Positions 24,157 to 33,157 of a stretch of 58,898 nt of DNA are shown piece by piece. The stretch lies in NCBI GenBank assembly GCA_017883235.1, contig JADGNY010000024.1, positions 1-58,898 of the forward strand, read 5' to 3'. The number at the start of each line of letters is the position of its first letter. The first letter of the stretch is position 1. The notes under the pieces are model-generated. The model searched no databases. It was given only the letters and a program-made list of their open reading frames with translations, and was not told where the DNA came from. A program made the translations under genes and the position numbers. Origin of the DNA: Thermoanaerobaculia bacterium (GTDB taxonomy: Bacteria; Acidobacteriota; Thermoanaerobaculia; Gp7-AA8).

Positions 24157-25289
24157 CGAAGAGACTGTACGCGCTCTCGCCGCTGCAGGATGGCCCGGAC
24201 GCGCGGAAGGAGGCTCTCTTTCCGGATCGGTTTGCGCAGAAAGCCGGCCGCGCCAAGCTCGAGGCTGCGGGCCTCGACCTCCGCCCCGGCCACTCCGGTG
24301 ATGAAGACGGCCGGCGTTTCCATCCCCTTCTTCATCATGATCTCGAAGAGCTGAAGGCCGCTCAGCGTCGGTACGTTCACGTCGAGAACGATGAGGTCGA
24401 ATTCGCGGCGGCCGAGCTCGAGAAGGGCGTCCCCACCATCGCTGGTCACGACGACCTCGTACCCTGCCTCGGTCAGAAATCCTTCGACGAGCGCGGAGGA
24501 GACGGCATCATCCTCGACGAGGAGGATCAGCACCGGCCCATCGAGCGCTTTGTGAAAGGCGTCGCGCGGCGCGGGAGACTTCTCCAGCGCGGAAAGGATC
24601 TCCTCGCGCAACCGTTCGGTCTCGACGCTCGGCAGGCGGTTGAACTGCCGCTCGAGGATGTCGGCACACTCCTGGTAACGGCGGAGGGCGGAGTCGGGCC
24701 GTCCCTGTTCGAGCTGCAACCGCATCAGGGCGCGATGAACGACTTCCTGGGTCGGGTCGAGCGCCAGGAGCCTGCTGGCCGTATCGGTGGCGTTCTCCCA
24801 CCAGCCGGCCTTGATCTGCGCGGCCAGCAGCTTGCCCAGCACCGCCAGCCCTTCGCGCCAGTAGTGGAGGCGGCGCTCCGAAACCCAGGCCTCGAAGTCG
24901 GGGACATCGCTGTCAAAGCCTTCAAGGAGGTTCCCGCGATAAATCTCCGCCGCGGCGCGTACGGCGTTCAGCGAGCCGTTCGCCGCCAGAAGGTCGAAGC
25001 GGGCCACGTCGACATCGACCGCGCGCGGATTGAATCGCAGCGTATCGCCCGAGCCGATGAGGACATCCGGCGCGGCGAAGCGGAGCGCATAGCGAAGGTC
25101 GCGTCCGAGGGCGGCCGGACTGTCGCCGCCGAAGAGCGCCACGAAATCGCGCAGGGGCGCGGGAGCGTCGAGATGCATGGCCATCCATGCCAGCGTGGTG
25201 TGCGTGCGCCGGCTGCCGAGCGCGAGCGTATTTCCACGATGATCCGTGGCTGAGAATTCGCCGAACAGACGAACTTTGAACGAGGACAT
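24153..25289 (-). CDS. BTAD-domain protein with C-terminal receiver (response regulator)
   Basis: The 378-residue protein has an N-terminal winged-helix-like region (SFKVRLFGEFSATD, 1-95). A bacterial transcriptional activator (BTAD) TPR-like domain follows at about 96-235. A receiver domain then spans about 252-372, with Asp303 in IVLDVNVPTLSG and Lys353 in FLRKPI. SARP-family regulators have the first two parts; having the receiver at the C-terminus is unusual. It overlaps the hybrid kinase gene by four bases, so it is probably the final acceptor of that phosphorelay. Whether the N-terminal part still binds DNA is uncertain. Confidence 0.82.
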   Translation of the reverse strand: MSSFKVRLFGEFSATDHRGNTLALGSRRTHTTLAWMAMHLDAPAPLRDFVALFGGDSPAALGRDLRYALRFAAPDVLIGSGDTLRFNPRAVDVDVARFDLLAANGSLNAVRAAAEIYRGNLLEGFDSDVPDFEAWVSERRLHYWREGLAVLGKLLAAQIKAGWWENATDTASRLLALDPTQEVVHRALMRLQLEQGRPDSALRRYQECADILERQFNRLPSVETERLREEILSALEKSPAPRDAFHKALDGPVLILLVEDDAVSSALVEGFLTEAGYEVVVTSDGGDALLELGRREFDLIVLDVNVPTLSGLQLFEIMMKKGMETPAVFITGVAGAEVEARSLELGAAGFLRKPIRKESLLPRVRAILQRRERVQSLR

Positions 25290-25360
25290 GATCTTCGGAC
25301 CGATGTGAAGAGTACCACAGGGCTAGTTTATTAAGGAAAGCCGTAGTGGTGTTGCTGAGG

Positions 25361-25494
25361 TTCCAATCCTGCCGGTGAGCGTAGCGAACGGCAGGATCTC
25401 CGGTGATACCGCGCAACCGCCGGGCAATAGGCGCCGCCCGCGCAATGCCACCGGAGATCCTGCCATGGTTCGCTACGCTCACCGGCAGGATTCC
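25361..25494. repeat. REPIN-like inverted repeat (family 3), single complete unit
   Basis: CAATCCTGCCGGTGAGCG on the left and CGCTCACCGGCAGGATT on the right bracket inner arms GATCTCCGGTG / CACCGGAGATC and a loop containing CAATAGGCGCCGCCCGCGC. It gives the cleanest single view of the family-3 element. It separates the divergent regulator and ketosynthase genes. Confidence 0.92.
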
Positions 25495-25551
25495 GCCTAC
25501 CGGCTACCTTCTGCAATCTTTCTCTTGGCATCCGGGTTGTCGCGCCGCGAG

Positions 25552-26802
25552 ATGCACAACCAGCGAATTGTCATCACCGGCGTCGGCGCGCTCAGCCCGA
25601 ACGGCGTCGGACGCGAGAACTATTTTGCGGCGCTGAAGGAAGGACGCTCCGGCGTCCGCACCATCACCCAGTTCGACGCTTCGTCGCTTCCGTCGCGCGT
25701 GGCCGGAGAGGTCGACTTCGATCCTACGCTCTGGGTCGACGTGAAAAACATGAAGCACGTCTCGCGCGTCGTGCCGATGGTGATCGCCGCGGCGGACGAG
25801 GCGCTGAAAGATGCCAAGCTCGATCCGTCAGCCGTCGATCTGGAGACCCGCCGCAGCATCGGCGTGATGCTCGGCTCCGGCGGCGGCGCGGTCGAGTTCA
25901 GCGAGCGGATGTACGAACTCTGGTTCGACGACCACGAGAAGCAGGCTTCGATCTACTCCGTCCCCTCCGGCACCATCGGCACGATCGCCTCGGAGATCTC
26001 GATGGCCTACGACCTCCACGGCTTCTCGCATCTGATCTCCACCGGCTGCACGTCGTCGACCGATGCCATCGGCTACGCGTACCGCAACCTGAAGCTCGGC
26101 GTCATCGACTACGTCGTCTGCGGCGGCGCCGACTCGACGATCACCGAAGCGATCATGACCGGCTTCTGCATGATGCGCATCGTCGCCAACACGCGGAACG
26201 ACGCGCCGGAGTCGGCCTCGCGGCCGTTCTCGCGCGATCGTGACGGATTCGTGCTCTCCGAGGGGGCGTGGATGTTCGTCATGGAGCGGGAGGAGACCGC
26301 GAAGGCCCGCGGCGCGCAGATCTACGCCGAGGTAGCCGGATACGGCTCGACCTGCGACGCCTACCACCGCGTGCGCATCGATGAGTCGGGCGAGGAGCCG
26401 GCGCGGGCAATGACGCTGGCGATGAAGGATGCCGGGATCGATCCGAGCGAGGTCGGCTATCTCAATTACCACGGCACCTCGACCGATCTCAACGACCGCA
26501 TCGAGACACGCGCGGTCAAGCTGGCCTTCGGGGATCACGCCAGAATGCTCCCCGGCTCGGCGACGAAGTCGATGATCGGACATCCGCAGGGAGCCTGCGG
26601 TTCCGCGGGCGTGGCCGCGACGCTGATGGCGATCCGCGACGGCATTCTCCCGCCGACGATCAATCTCGATACGCCCGATCCCGAGTGCGATCTCGACTAC
26701 ATCCCCGACCTCGGCCGGCGCGCCCGCATCGACGCCGCCGTCTGCAACACGATCGCCTTCGGTTCGAAGAATTCGGCACTGGTGTTGAAGAGGTACGCGT
26801 AA
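25552..26802 (+). CDS. beta-ketoacyl synthase (FabF-like)
   Basis: The 416-residue enzyme has the Cys-His-His triad: Cys166 in ISTGCTSSTDA, His307 in NYHGTSTDLND, and His344 in SMIGHPQGACGS. It should condense an acyl chain with malonyl-ACP. I chose the ATG at 25552 for agreement with FabF N-termini (QRIVITGVGALSPNGVG); the open frame upstream is repeat sequence. No ACP gene is adjacent. The following unknown, methyltransferase and flavoprotein genes suggest a dedicated lipid or polyketide pathway rather than housekeeping fatty acid synthesis. Confidence 0.9.
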   Translation: MHNQRIVITGVGALSPNGVGRENYFAALKEGRSGVRTITQFDASSLPSRVAGEVDFDPTLWVDVKNMKHVSRVVPMVIAAADEALKDAKLDPSAVDLETRRSIGVMLGSGGGAVEFSERMYELWFDDHEKQASIYSVPSGTIGTIASEISMAYDLHGFSHLISTGCTSSTDAIGYAYRNLKLGVIDYVVCGGADSTITEAIMTGFCMMRIVANTRNDAPESASRPFSRDRDGFVLSEGAWMFVMEREETAKARGAQIYAEVAGYGSTCDAYHRVRIDESGEEPARAMTLAMKDAGIDPSEVGYLNYHGTSTDLNDRIETRAVKLAFGDHARMLPGSATKSMIGHPQGACGSAGVAATLMAIRDGILPPTINLDTPDPECDLDYIPDLGRRARIDAAVCNTIAFGSKNSALVLKRYA

Positions 26803-26814
26803 TCTACCGCCCGC

Positions 26815-27327
26815 ATGCGTACACTCGTCATCTGCTTCTTCGCCGCCGAGGATGGATCGCCTGTCGAAGGGAGCGCGTCGCTGCTTGCAGGCCGATGGCG
26901 CACCACGGTCGACGCGAAACAGAAACCGATTCACGGCGGACCTGAGGTCCGCTTCGAGATCGGAGACGACACTGTCGTCAATGAAGCCCTGGTCACTTCT
27001 CCCCGGCGCTTTCAGCGATTCGTCCCCTGGCCGAAGTCGGATGTGCTCGACGTCCGGCTGGAGAGAGCGGGCGAGTTGATCATCGCCGCCAATCACGATG
27101 CCCCGCGATTCGTGCACGTGCACGCCACGGGAGGTCAGGATATCCCCGACTTTCTCCGCGGCCTCGGCAAGGACTTTCATCCGCTCCGCTGCGGGCAATC
27201 GATCAACTGCCCGCGTCTGCTTCCGGGACCGTATGCGATCGACGTTTTCGACGAGGCGAAGAAGCCGCTGACGCAGCTCACCGTCGACCTGCCGGCGTGG
27301 CGAACGACGTTCGTCGAGGTGCCATGA
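26815..27327 (+). CDS. uncharacterised protein in ketosynthase cluster
   Basis: The 170-residue protein begins MRTLVICFFAAEDGSPVEGS. It contains a beta-rich N-terminal half and a second part with PRFVHVHATGGQDIPDFLRG, HPLRCGQSINCPRLLPGPYA and VFDEAKKPLTQLTVDLPAW. The GPYAIDVFD-type ending looks like a small beta-sandwich. There is no signal peptide. It starts 12 bases after the ketosynthase and overlaps the methyltransferase start as ATGA, so it belongs to the same operon. I do not recognise the family. Confidence 0.75.
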   Translation: MRTLVICFFAAEDGSPVEGSASLLAGRWRTTVDAKQKPIHGGPEVRFEIGDDTVVNEALVTSPRRFQRFVPWPKSDVLDVRLERAGELIIAANHDAPRFVHVHATGGQDIPDFLRGLGKDFHPLRCGQSINCPRLLPGPYAIDVFDEAKKPLTQLTVDLPAWRTTFVEVP

Positions 27328-27974
27328 AGCGCGTCATCACTCCCGAACTGCTCGACGAGCATGACGCGCCGCGTGAGGCGATGGAGCGCTCGCTCCGCGA
27401 TCTGCGCCGGTTCAACCGCTGGGCCGGCGGAACGTCGACCTATCTGCGCCTGGTCCGCCGTTTCGCTCCCGGCGCGAAGACCGTCGTCGACCTCGGCGCC
27501 GGCACCGCCGATCTGCTCGATGCGCTGCCCGCCGAGGTGATGACGATCGCGGTCGACATGAACATCAAGCATCTCGCCTACGAGCGCGGCCACTCGCGCG
27601 CGCTGCGCGTCGTGGGCGATGCCATGCGGCTGCCGTTCCGCGACGCATCGGTCGATCTCGTCACGTCGTCGCACTTCTTCCATCACTTCGAGCCGGAGGA
27701 AAACGCGGCCATCCTCCGCGGGGCGCTGCGCATCGCCCGCATCGGCGCGATGGCCAGCGACACGCGCCGCCACATCCTCCCCTTCCTCTTCACCTGGCTG
27801 CTGGGAAAGCTGCATCTCGTCGGCCGCATCACCGCGTATGACGCCCCCGCGTCCGTTGCGCGCGGCTACACCGCGGATGAGGCGCGGGCCGTCGGCGAGA
27901 AAACGGGTGCCGGGCGTGTGGAGGTCGTGAACATGATGCCGTTCCGGTTCGGGTTGCTCCTGTGGAAAGCTTAG
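27324..27974 (+). CDS. SAM-dependent methyltransferase
   Basis: The 216-residue class I methyltransferase has motif I in VVDLGAGTADLLD (about 54-66), followed by TIAVDMNIKHL. A motif IV-like region is VDLVTSSHFFHHFEP, and late hydrophobic segments include ILPFLFTWLLGKLHLVG. It probably methylates a lipid or polyketide intermediate made with the upstream ketosynthase. The start ATG overlaps the previous stop, indicating coupling. The hydrophobic C-terminal part suggests membrane association. Confidence 0.85.
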   Translation: MKRVITPELLDEHDAPREAMERSLRDLRRFNRWAGGTSTYLRLVRRFAPGAKTVVDLGAGTADLLDALPAEVMTIAVDMNIKHLAYERGHSRALRVVGDAMRLPFRDASVDLVTSSHFFHHFEPEENAAILRGALRIARIGAMASDTRRHILPFLFTWLLGKLHLVGRITAYDAPASVARGYTADEARAVGEKTGAGRVEVVNMMPFRFGLLLWKA

Positions 27975-28024
27975 ACCGCACGATGTGGAGTTGTACGAGC
28001 GGTTCGTTCTCGGCAATACCTCCA

Positions 28025-28240
28025 ATCGAGAGTCCTTCTCCCCCAGCGCTTTTCAGCTGGGGGAGAAGGTGCCGAAGGCGGATGAGGGGGCGTTGGTTCT
28101 TGCCGAGAAGTGGATTATTTTCACGAACGGGCGGGGGAAACTCATGAAGACACTCAACTTCAACGCGAGAACCGCCCCCTCATCCGCCTTCGGCACCTTC
28201 TCCCCCCGCAAGAAACCGCGGGGGGAGAAGGACTCTCGAT
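28025..28240. repeat. inverted-repeat element (family 5)
   Basis: Perfect 20-base outer arms (28025-28044 and 28221-28240) surround inner arms GGGGGAGAAGGTGCCGAAGG (from about 28059) and its complement (to about 28206). The central loop of about 80 bases is unique. A partial copy (CTTGCGGGGGAGAAGG) is near 58085. The gap 27975-28334 otherwise holds only a short CGGCACA-TGTGCCG hairpin before the flavoprotein gene. Confidence 0.9.
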
Positions 28241-28334
28241 TAAGGGAGTCCCAAGTTGTTCAGGCAGACTGTGAGAAACGGCTTAGACCGCTCGGCACAA
28301 ACATCTTGTCTGTGCCGCGCGGATGTGAATCGGC

Positions 28335-29456
28335 ATGACCACTCTCACCGTCGATGTCGCCATTGTCGGCGCCGGTCCCGGCGGGTCGACGCTGGCCGCG
28401 CTCCTGGCCCGCCGCGGGTATTCCGTGGCGCTGATCGACCGGGATGACTTTCCGCGCGACAAGTTGTGCGGCGAGTTTCTGTCGTACGACGCGATGCCGA
28501 TCGCCGAGGCGCTCGGCATCGACCTCGGCGGCGCGCCGTACATCGAGCACTGCCGCGTCGTGGGACGGGGCCGCACGTATGCCTTCGACTTCCCGCATCC
28601 CGCCCGCGGCGTGTCCCGCATGTTTCTCGATGACGCGCTTCATCGCTGCGCCGCCGATGCCGGAGCGCAGGCGGTCACGGCGATGGCAACGGCTGTCTCG
28701 CGTGACGGCGTCACGCTCGACGACGGCACCATCCGCGCGCGGGTGGTGGCGGGGGCGTGGGGACGGTGGGGGCGTTTCGACCGGCAGCTCGAACGCGCCT
28801 TCGTCCGCGACCGCTCGCATCGCAATTTCGGGTTCAAGCGGCACTACCGCGGCGCGGGCGCGAAGGGCGTCATCGAGCTCTACTCGTTCGCCGGCGGTTA
28901 CCTCGGCGTGAATGACGTCGAGGGCGGCATCACGAACATCTGCGGGCTCGTGCATGCGCGGCGGCTGCAGGGACACAAGGGCAAATGGGATTCCTTTGTG
29001 GAAGAGATCCGCGCCGAGGAGGAGCCGCTCGAGGCGATGTACGCGCGGTATGAGCCGGCACAGGATGGCTTCCTCTCCTCCGAGCCGGTGATTTTTCGCT
29101 CGCGGTCGGCGGTCGAGGAGGGGATCTTCATGATCGGCGACGCCTCGGGGGTGATCGATCCGTTGACCGGCAACGGGATGGCCATGGCCATGCAGTCGGC
29201 GCTCGTCGCCGCACCTTTCATCGCCGAGGCGCTCGACGATGGCGACCGCAAACGGAGCGAGGACGGCTATCGGAACCGGCACACGGAGCTCTTCAACCAT
29301 CGCATCGCCTGGAGCCGCCGCGTCGCATTCCTGCTGTCGCGCCCCGCCCTGCTCGACGCCGCCTTGCGGCTCCGTTTTCGCGCGGCAGGCCCGTTCTTTT
29401 TGAGAAAGACTCGGGCGGATCGGGATGTGATTGCGAAGATGGTTTCTGGGTCGTAA
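28335..29456 (+). CDS. FAD-dependent oxidoreductase (geranylgeranyl-reductase/FixC-like)
   Basis: The 373-residue flavoprotein has the N-terminal FAD dinucleotide motif VAIVGAGPGGSTLAALLA followed by ALIDRDDFPRDKLCGEF. The second FAD motif is in IFMIGDASGVIDPLTGNGMA at about 265-285. This is the geranylgeranyl reductase-like group, which reduces isoprenoid or polyketide double bonds or hydroxylates them. It follows the ketosynthase, unknown and methyltransferase genes across a palindromic element and probably acts in the same pathway, as in other lipid clusters with this trio. Confidence 0.85.
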   Translation: MTTLTVDVAIVGAGPGGSTLAALLARRGYSVALIDRDDFPRDKLCGEFLSYDAMPIAEALGIDLGGAPYIEHCRVVGRGRTYAFDFPHPARGVSRMFLDDALHRCAADAGAQAVTAMATAVSRDGVTLDDGTIRARVVAGAWGRWGRFDRQLERAFVRDRSHRNFGFKRHYRGAGAKGVIELYSFAGGYLGVNDVEGGITNICGLVHARRLQGHKGKWDSFVEEIRAEEEPLEAMYARYEPAQDGFLSSEPVIFRSRSAVEEGIFMIGDASGVIDPLTGNGMAMAMQSALVAAPFIAEALDDGDRKRSEDGYRNRHTELFNHRIAWSRRVAFLLSRPALLDAALRLRFRAAGPFFLRKTRADRDVIAKMVSGS

Positions 29457-29464
29457 CTTCATTT

Positions 29465-29679
29465 GTCATCCTGAGGCGGCGGCAGCCCCGGAGGGGCAGA
29501 GCGCGCCGAAGGACCCCCAGCCTGAAACCCGGACAGGGCGGTGGAATGTCGACGATTCCGCCGCCCAACCGGGATACAACTTGGGGGTCCTTCGACCGTC
29601 CCTTCGGCTCGCTCAGGGCAGGCTCTGCGCCGCGCAATCGCTTTCGCGATTATGCGGCTCCGGCGGCTCAGGATGACAG
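29465..29679. repeat. inverted-repeat element (family 6, GTCATCCTGAGG arms)
   Basis: GTCATCCTGAGGCGGC on the left and GGCGGCTCAGGATGAC on the right bracket inner arms GAAGGACCCCCAG / GGGGGTCCTTCG. This resembles the widespread TCATCCTGAG dispersed repeats of many soil bacteria. A fragment with CCTGAGCGGAGTCGAAGGGTC lies inside the family-2 element at 55.99 kb. It separates two convergent operons and may help terminate both. Confidence 0.88.
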
Positions 29680-29713
29680 GTAAACCTCAAGTAAACCGCG
29701 AGACCGCGAGACC

Positions 29714-30376
29714 TCAATTCCTACTCGGATCCCCGTCCTGCCGGAACGGCGCGAGGAACTGCATGCTCTCGATGCGGTTCTGCAGTTCGCCGGCGACGTC
29801 CTCGGCGCGGGTGACGATGTCGTCCATTTCGAGAAGGCGCTGCTTCTCGGCGACGTCGAGATTGAGCGACATGATCAGGGCGTTCGTCAGCGCTTCCAGT
29901 CCGACCGTCTCGATCTCCGGCACCTCGAGCCGCTCCGGAAAGTGCCGGAGGTATTGCTGCGACAGTTCGGCCAGCCATATGCGCTGCGCATAAGCGTCGG
30001 TGGGGTCGCGCTCGATCTGCGGGCTGGCCACGGCCCGCACCGTGCGGTACGGCTCGCTCGACACCTCACCGATGATCTGAAAGCGGGACTCGCCGTACAT
30101 GACGAGGTTGTAGCGGCCGTCGTCGAGCATCACCGTCTGCTCGATCCGGCCTATCGTCCCGCAGAGATAGACGGACGGCGTACCGAAATAGTCGGCCTCC
30201 CATCCCGGGCGCAGAAGGGTGATGCCGAAGCGCTGGTCGCGCTCGACGACGTCGGTGATGAGCTGCCGGTAACGAGGCTCGAAGACGTGAAGCGGGATGC
30301 GGGTCTGGGGAAAAAAGACGAGGTTCGGCAGCGGGAAAATCGGCAACAGAAACTCGGGGTCCGGCAACGCGCTCAT
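29714..30376 (-). CDS. LON substrate-binding domain protein
   Basis: The 220-residue protein is a stand-alone LON N-terminal domain. It starts PEFLLPIFPLPNLVFFPQTR, then IPLHVFEPRYRQL and GTIGRIEQTVMLDDGRYNLV, with a helical C-terminal half (VEALTNA-like). No ATPase or protease domain follows. Such proteins are common but poorly understood. It overlaps the upstream lipoprotein gene as ATGA, so both are co-translated. Confidence 0.88.
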   Translation of the reverse strand: MSALPDPEFLLPIFPLPNLVFFPQTRIPLHVFEPRYRQLITDVVERDQRFGITLLRPGWEADYFGTPSVYLCGTIGRIEQTVMLDDGRYNLVMYGESRFQIIGEVSSEPYRTVRAVASPQIERDPTDAYAQRIWLAELSQQYLRHFPERLEVPEIETVGLEALTNALIMSLNLDVAEKQRLLEMDDIVTRAEDVAGELQNRIESMQFLAPFRQDGDPSRN

Positions 30377-30846
30377 GACCGGCTTTTCTTCGTCGAAGGG
30401 ACGATTTCGAAGCTCTTGTCCGCGGCAAGATTCCCGCCCCAGTGACCTTCGACGCGATACCGGCCGGGCGACAGATTCGCGGTCAGGGCGAAGGTGGCGA
30501 CTTTCGCGCCGTTCATCTCCCTCAGCTCGGAGGAAATCATCTTCTGCCCCGGTCCGTACCAGATCGCGTTCGTCTTCAAACCGACCGGCGAGTCGTGCAG
30601 GCGCAACGTCAGAAAGACGGTCTGGCCGGGCTCGAAGTGATCTGTTTCCTGCGACACCGCGCCGTCCGGACCGAGCTGCGCACCGAGAAGCGCCTTCTCG
30701 ATCGGCGCATGCGGACGGATGAGGTCCCGCTCCTTTTTCCTGGCCTCGTTTTCGGGGCCGACGGCGGCGACGGCCTTCCGCGAACTGGACGGGCGGCAGG
30801 CAGCGAGCGAACAGGCGCAGAGAAGAACGGCGACGGCCTTGCGCAT
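30373..30846 (-). CDS. lipoprotein of unknown function
   Basis: The 157-residue product starts MRKAVAVLLCACSLAACRPS, a lipoprotein signal with lipobox SLAAC. The mature part has a beta-sandwich-like region with FEPGQTVFLTLRLHDSPVGL, AIWYGPGQKMISSELREM and LSPGRYRVEGHWGGN. It would sit in the periplasm or at the outer membrane. It is coupled to the LON-domain gene. I do not recognise the family; the strand pattern suggests an immunoglobulin-like fold. Confidence 0.75.
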   Translation of the reverse strand: MRKAVAVLLCACSLAACRPSSSRKAVAAVGPENEARKKERDLIRPHAPIEKALLGAQLGPDGAVSQETDHFEPGQTVFLTLRLHDSPVGLKTNAIWYGPGQKMISSELREMNGAKVATFALTANLSPGRYRVEGHWGGNLAADKSFEIVPSTKKSRS

Positions 30847-30864
30847 CGGGGAGATTCTACGGCA

Positions 30865-31548
30865 TCAGGGAATGAAGATCGTGTCGTGGGGCGCGGAGCG
30901 CTCCGACTCCGGCCGCCCGGCCGTGTAGTAATAGAGCGAGACCGACTTGCGCGACATTCCGGCCGGAGAGGTGAGCGGATGCGGATGGCCGTGAAACGAC
31001 GTGTCGGTCGTCGAGAAGATCACCGTCCGGTTGAAGAGCGGCAGGATCTTCACGCGGCAGGCGGACTGGTCGCGTTCCCACAGCTCGAGGTAGCCGCCGT
31101 ATTCATCGCGCCACTCTTTGTTGAGATAGACGAGCATGTTCAGGCGGCGATCGATCTTCAGCTTCGGATGGACGTTGAAATCCGCATGGACCTTGAGAAA
31201 GCCGCCGGGCTCGATCTGGTGCAGACCGCCGCCGCCGAAGTAGGGATCCGGAATCAGCCCTTCGATGCCTGTGAGCGCCTCCAGCCACAGCAGCATCTCA
31301 AAGGAGTTCATATCGTTGAGAAAGTCGCGGATCGTCCTCGAGATGGTGCCGGTCTCATGGTAGTAGCCGAGCTTCTTCTCCAGCGGCGTATCGAACTCGC
31401 GCCATTTCATCCCTTCGGGACCCGGAAACTCGCGCAGGACGGCATCGAGCGCGGCATCATCGAACAAACCATCGAGGACGATGTGCGGAAAGGGCTTGGC
31501 CGCCGCGTATTTCGCCCGGAGTTGCTGTGGATCGTAGTGAAGTGTCAT
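30865..31548 (-). CDS. 2-oxoglutarate/Fe(II)-dependent oxygenase
   Basis: The 227-residue oxygenase has the iron ligands His121 and Asp123 in FLKVHADFNVHP, the distal histidine around FHGHPHPL (186-190), and the 2-oxoglutarate arginine in SRKSVSLYYY (Arg200). This fits the prolyl 4-hydroxylase-like group found in glycan clusters. The substrate is unknown. A copy of its last 28 codons survives as a fragment at 38.04-38.12 kb. It lies just downstream of the membrane protein and radical SAM genes on the same strand. Confidence 0.85.
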   Translation of the reverse strand: MTLHYDPQQLRAKYAAAKPFPHIVLDGLFDDAALDAVLREFPGPEGMKWREFDTPLEKKLGYYHETGTISRTIRDFLNDMNSFEMLLWLEALTGIEGLIPDPYFGGGGLHQIEPGGFLKVHADFNVHPKLKIDRRLNMLVYLNKEWRDEYGGYLELWERDQSACRVKILPLFNRTVIFSTTDTSFHGHPHPLTSPAGMSRKSVSLYYYTAGRPESERSAPHDTIFIP

Positions 31549-31562
31549 GCAGCGAGGCGATT

Positions 31563-33155
31563 CTACTTGCGGATAAACACTATGCGCCGGCGCGCAACCA
31601 TGTCGACCTTCATTTCAGGCGAGTAGGTCGTCCAACCGGCTGGCGAGTGATAGCGTACCCGCAAGGTAACGCCGGGAAATCCCGGCGAGCGAAACCCTCC
31701 GTCGCGATGGACCTCGTACACCCGCTCGGGGTTGATGACGAACGCATAGGTCCCCTCGGCGTATGGCCCGAGGTGCCAGAAGAAGGAGCCGGGCTCCTCA
31801 AATGTGAAGTCCGCCGCCAGCGGCATCGTCCGGATGGCGCGGCACGATGCCACCACCGGCTGCGGCCCGACGTCGACGACTTCGCGGCGACGGGCGTTGT
31901 ACTCGAAGACACGCCGCAGCGTACCGGCCTCATGGCAGAGCTCGAGATCGTCGTAGACCGCCTTGCCGTGGGTCCCCACAAGGGCCGCTATCTCCGAGAG
32001 AGTGACGGAAGGAGTTTCGGCATCGCGGATGATTTCTCCCGGCGCGAGGTCGGCGAAGACATGCGCTTCATCGCTCATGCGCTTGAAATGCCGGAATTGA
32101 GACGGCCACTCCGTCGCGTGCGCCGCCATCGCCAGGAGCAGGACTATCACGACGACGATCTCTCCCCGCGGCAGAGCACGCGGAACGAAGGCGACGGAGA
32201 TCGTCAGCACGAGCCAGAGCGCGAAGGCCCAGCGCGGTTGTAACTCGGTGGCCACCGGAAGGATTGGAAGAAGCGCGGCCACGATGCCGACCGCCAGCGG
32301 CAGCCGCGCGGCCCTCAGGCGAACCGCCAGCAGCACGGCGCAAGCGACGATGGCCGCTGTCAACGCAATCGCCCCCCAGCTTCCTGAGCCGGCAAACTGC
32401 AGGACGGCGCGGAACGGCAGAGTGGCCATCCGCTGCAGCCGCTCGCCCGGTCGTACCACGAAGCCATATGAGCCGACATTCGGGCCGATGATGGCCACCC
32501 GCCACGCCGCCGACAGCAGCGCTGCAAGGGCGTGCGGCACAACCATCCGTATCCGCTGCCGAATGCTTCCCTCCGGAATGACCAGCAGCAATGCCGGCAG
32601 CGGGAAGTAGATCTCCTTCGTTCCTGCGGCAAGGAAGTAGATCACCGCCGAAGCGACGGCCATGCCGCGGCTGCCGCTCCGGAGCGCGCGGACGAAGAGG
32701 ATGGTTGCCACGATCGCCAGCACTGCTCCGCCGATGTAGTGCCGCAGCATCAGTACCGGGGCGATGCTGAGAATCGGGCCCGCCAGACAGGTGATCAGTG
32801 CCGTCGAGGCTGCCGTCGTTCGCGAGCACCATAGGCGGAGCAGGAAATACTCGGCCGCCGGCAGCAGCACGAGGACCAGCAACTGATGTGTGTAGAACGC
32901 GGTGGCGTTCGAGCCAAACCACACCCGATCGCTCTTCAACGACAGCATGAAAAAGGGGGTGAAGATCGGAGTCCCGAGGGCGTTGTAGAGGGTCTTGTCG
33001 TACAGCGTTCCGAGGACGCTCACACGCTGGAGGATGTTGAAGTGAAAAGGATCGTCGAACATCCACCAGAGGCGAATGATCTTCCTGAAGGTCTCCGCGA
33101 CGACCATGGCCAGCAGGAGGGCGATCGCGGCATCGGCGAATCGGCGCGGGTTCAT
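31563..33155 (-). CDS. polytopic membrane protein, glycosyltransferase (GT-C-like)
   Basis: The 530-residue protein has about nine to eleven transmembrane helices (AAIALLLAMVVAETF, HQLLVLVLLPAAEYFLLRLW, IVACAVLLAVRL and others). A soluble C-terminal region of about 160 residues ends in YHSPAGWTTYSPEMKVD. The layout resembles GT-C glycosyltransferases of cell-surface glycan pathways, but no catalytic DD/DE motif is certain. I chose ATG 33155 because it begins two bases before the stop of the radical SAM gene. It probably acts with the surrounding sugar genes. Confidence 0.7.
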   Translation of the reverse strand: MNPRRFADAAIALLLAMVVAETFRKIIRLWWMFDDPFHFNILQRVSVLGTLYDKTLYNALGTPIFTPFFMLSLKSDRVWFGSNATAFYTHQLLVLVLLPAAEYFLLRLWCSRTTAASTALITCLAGPILSIAPVLMLRHYIGGAVLAIVATILFVRALRSGSRGMAVASAVIYFLAAGTKEIYFPLPALLLVIPEGSIRQRIRMVVPHALAALLSAAWRVAIIGPNVGSYGFVVRPGERLQRMATLPFRAVLQFAGSGSWGAIALTAAIVACAVLLAVRLRAARLPLAVGIVAALLPILPVATELQPRWAFALWLVLTISVAFVPRALPRGEIVVVIVLLLAMAAHATEWPSQFRHFKRMSDEAHVFADLAPGEIIRDAETPSVTLSEIAALVGTHGKAVYDDLELCHEAGTLRRVFEYNARRREVVDVGPQPVVASCRAIRTMPLAADFTFEEPGSFFWHLGPYAEGTYAFVINPERVYEVHRDGGFRSPGFPGVTLRVRYHSPAGWTTYSPEMKVDMVARRRIVFIRK

Positions 33156-33157
33156 TC

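Noticed and set aside
28025-28240. Two convergent terminators between methyltransferase and flavoprotein genes
   Set aside because: Arms are long, mirror-paired, without T-tracts and shared with a fragment elsewhere, so a dispersed repeat is the better explanation.
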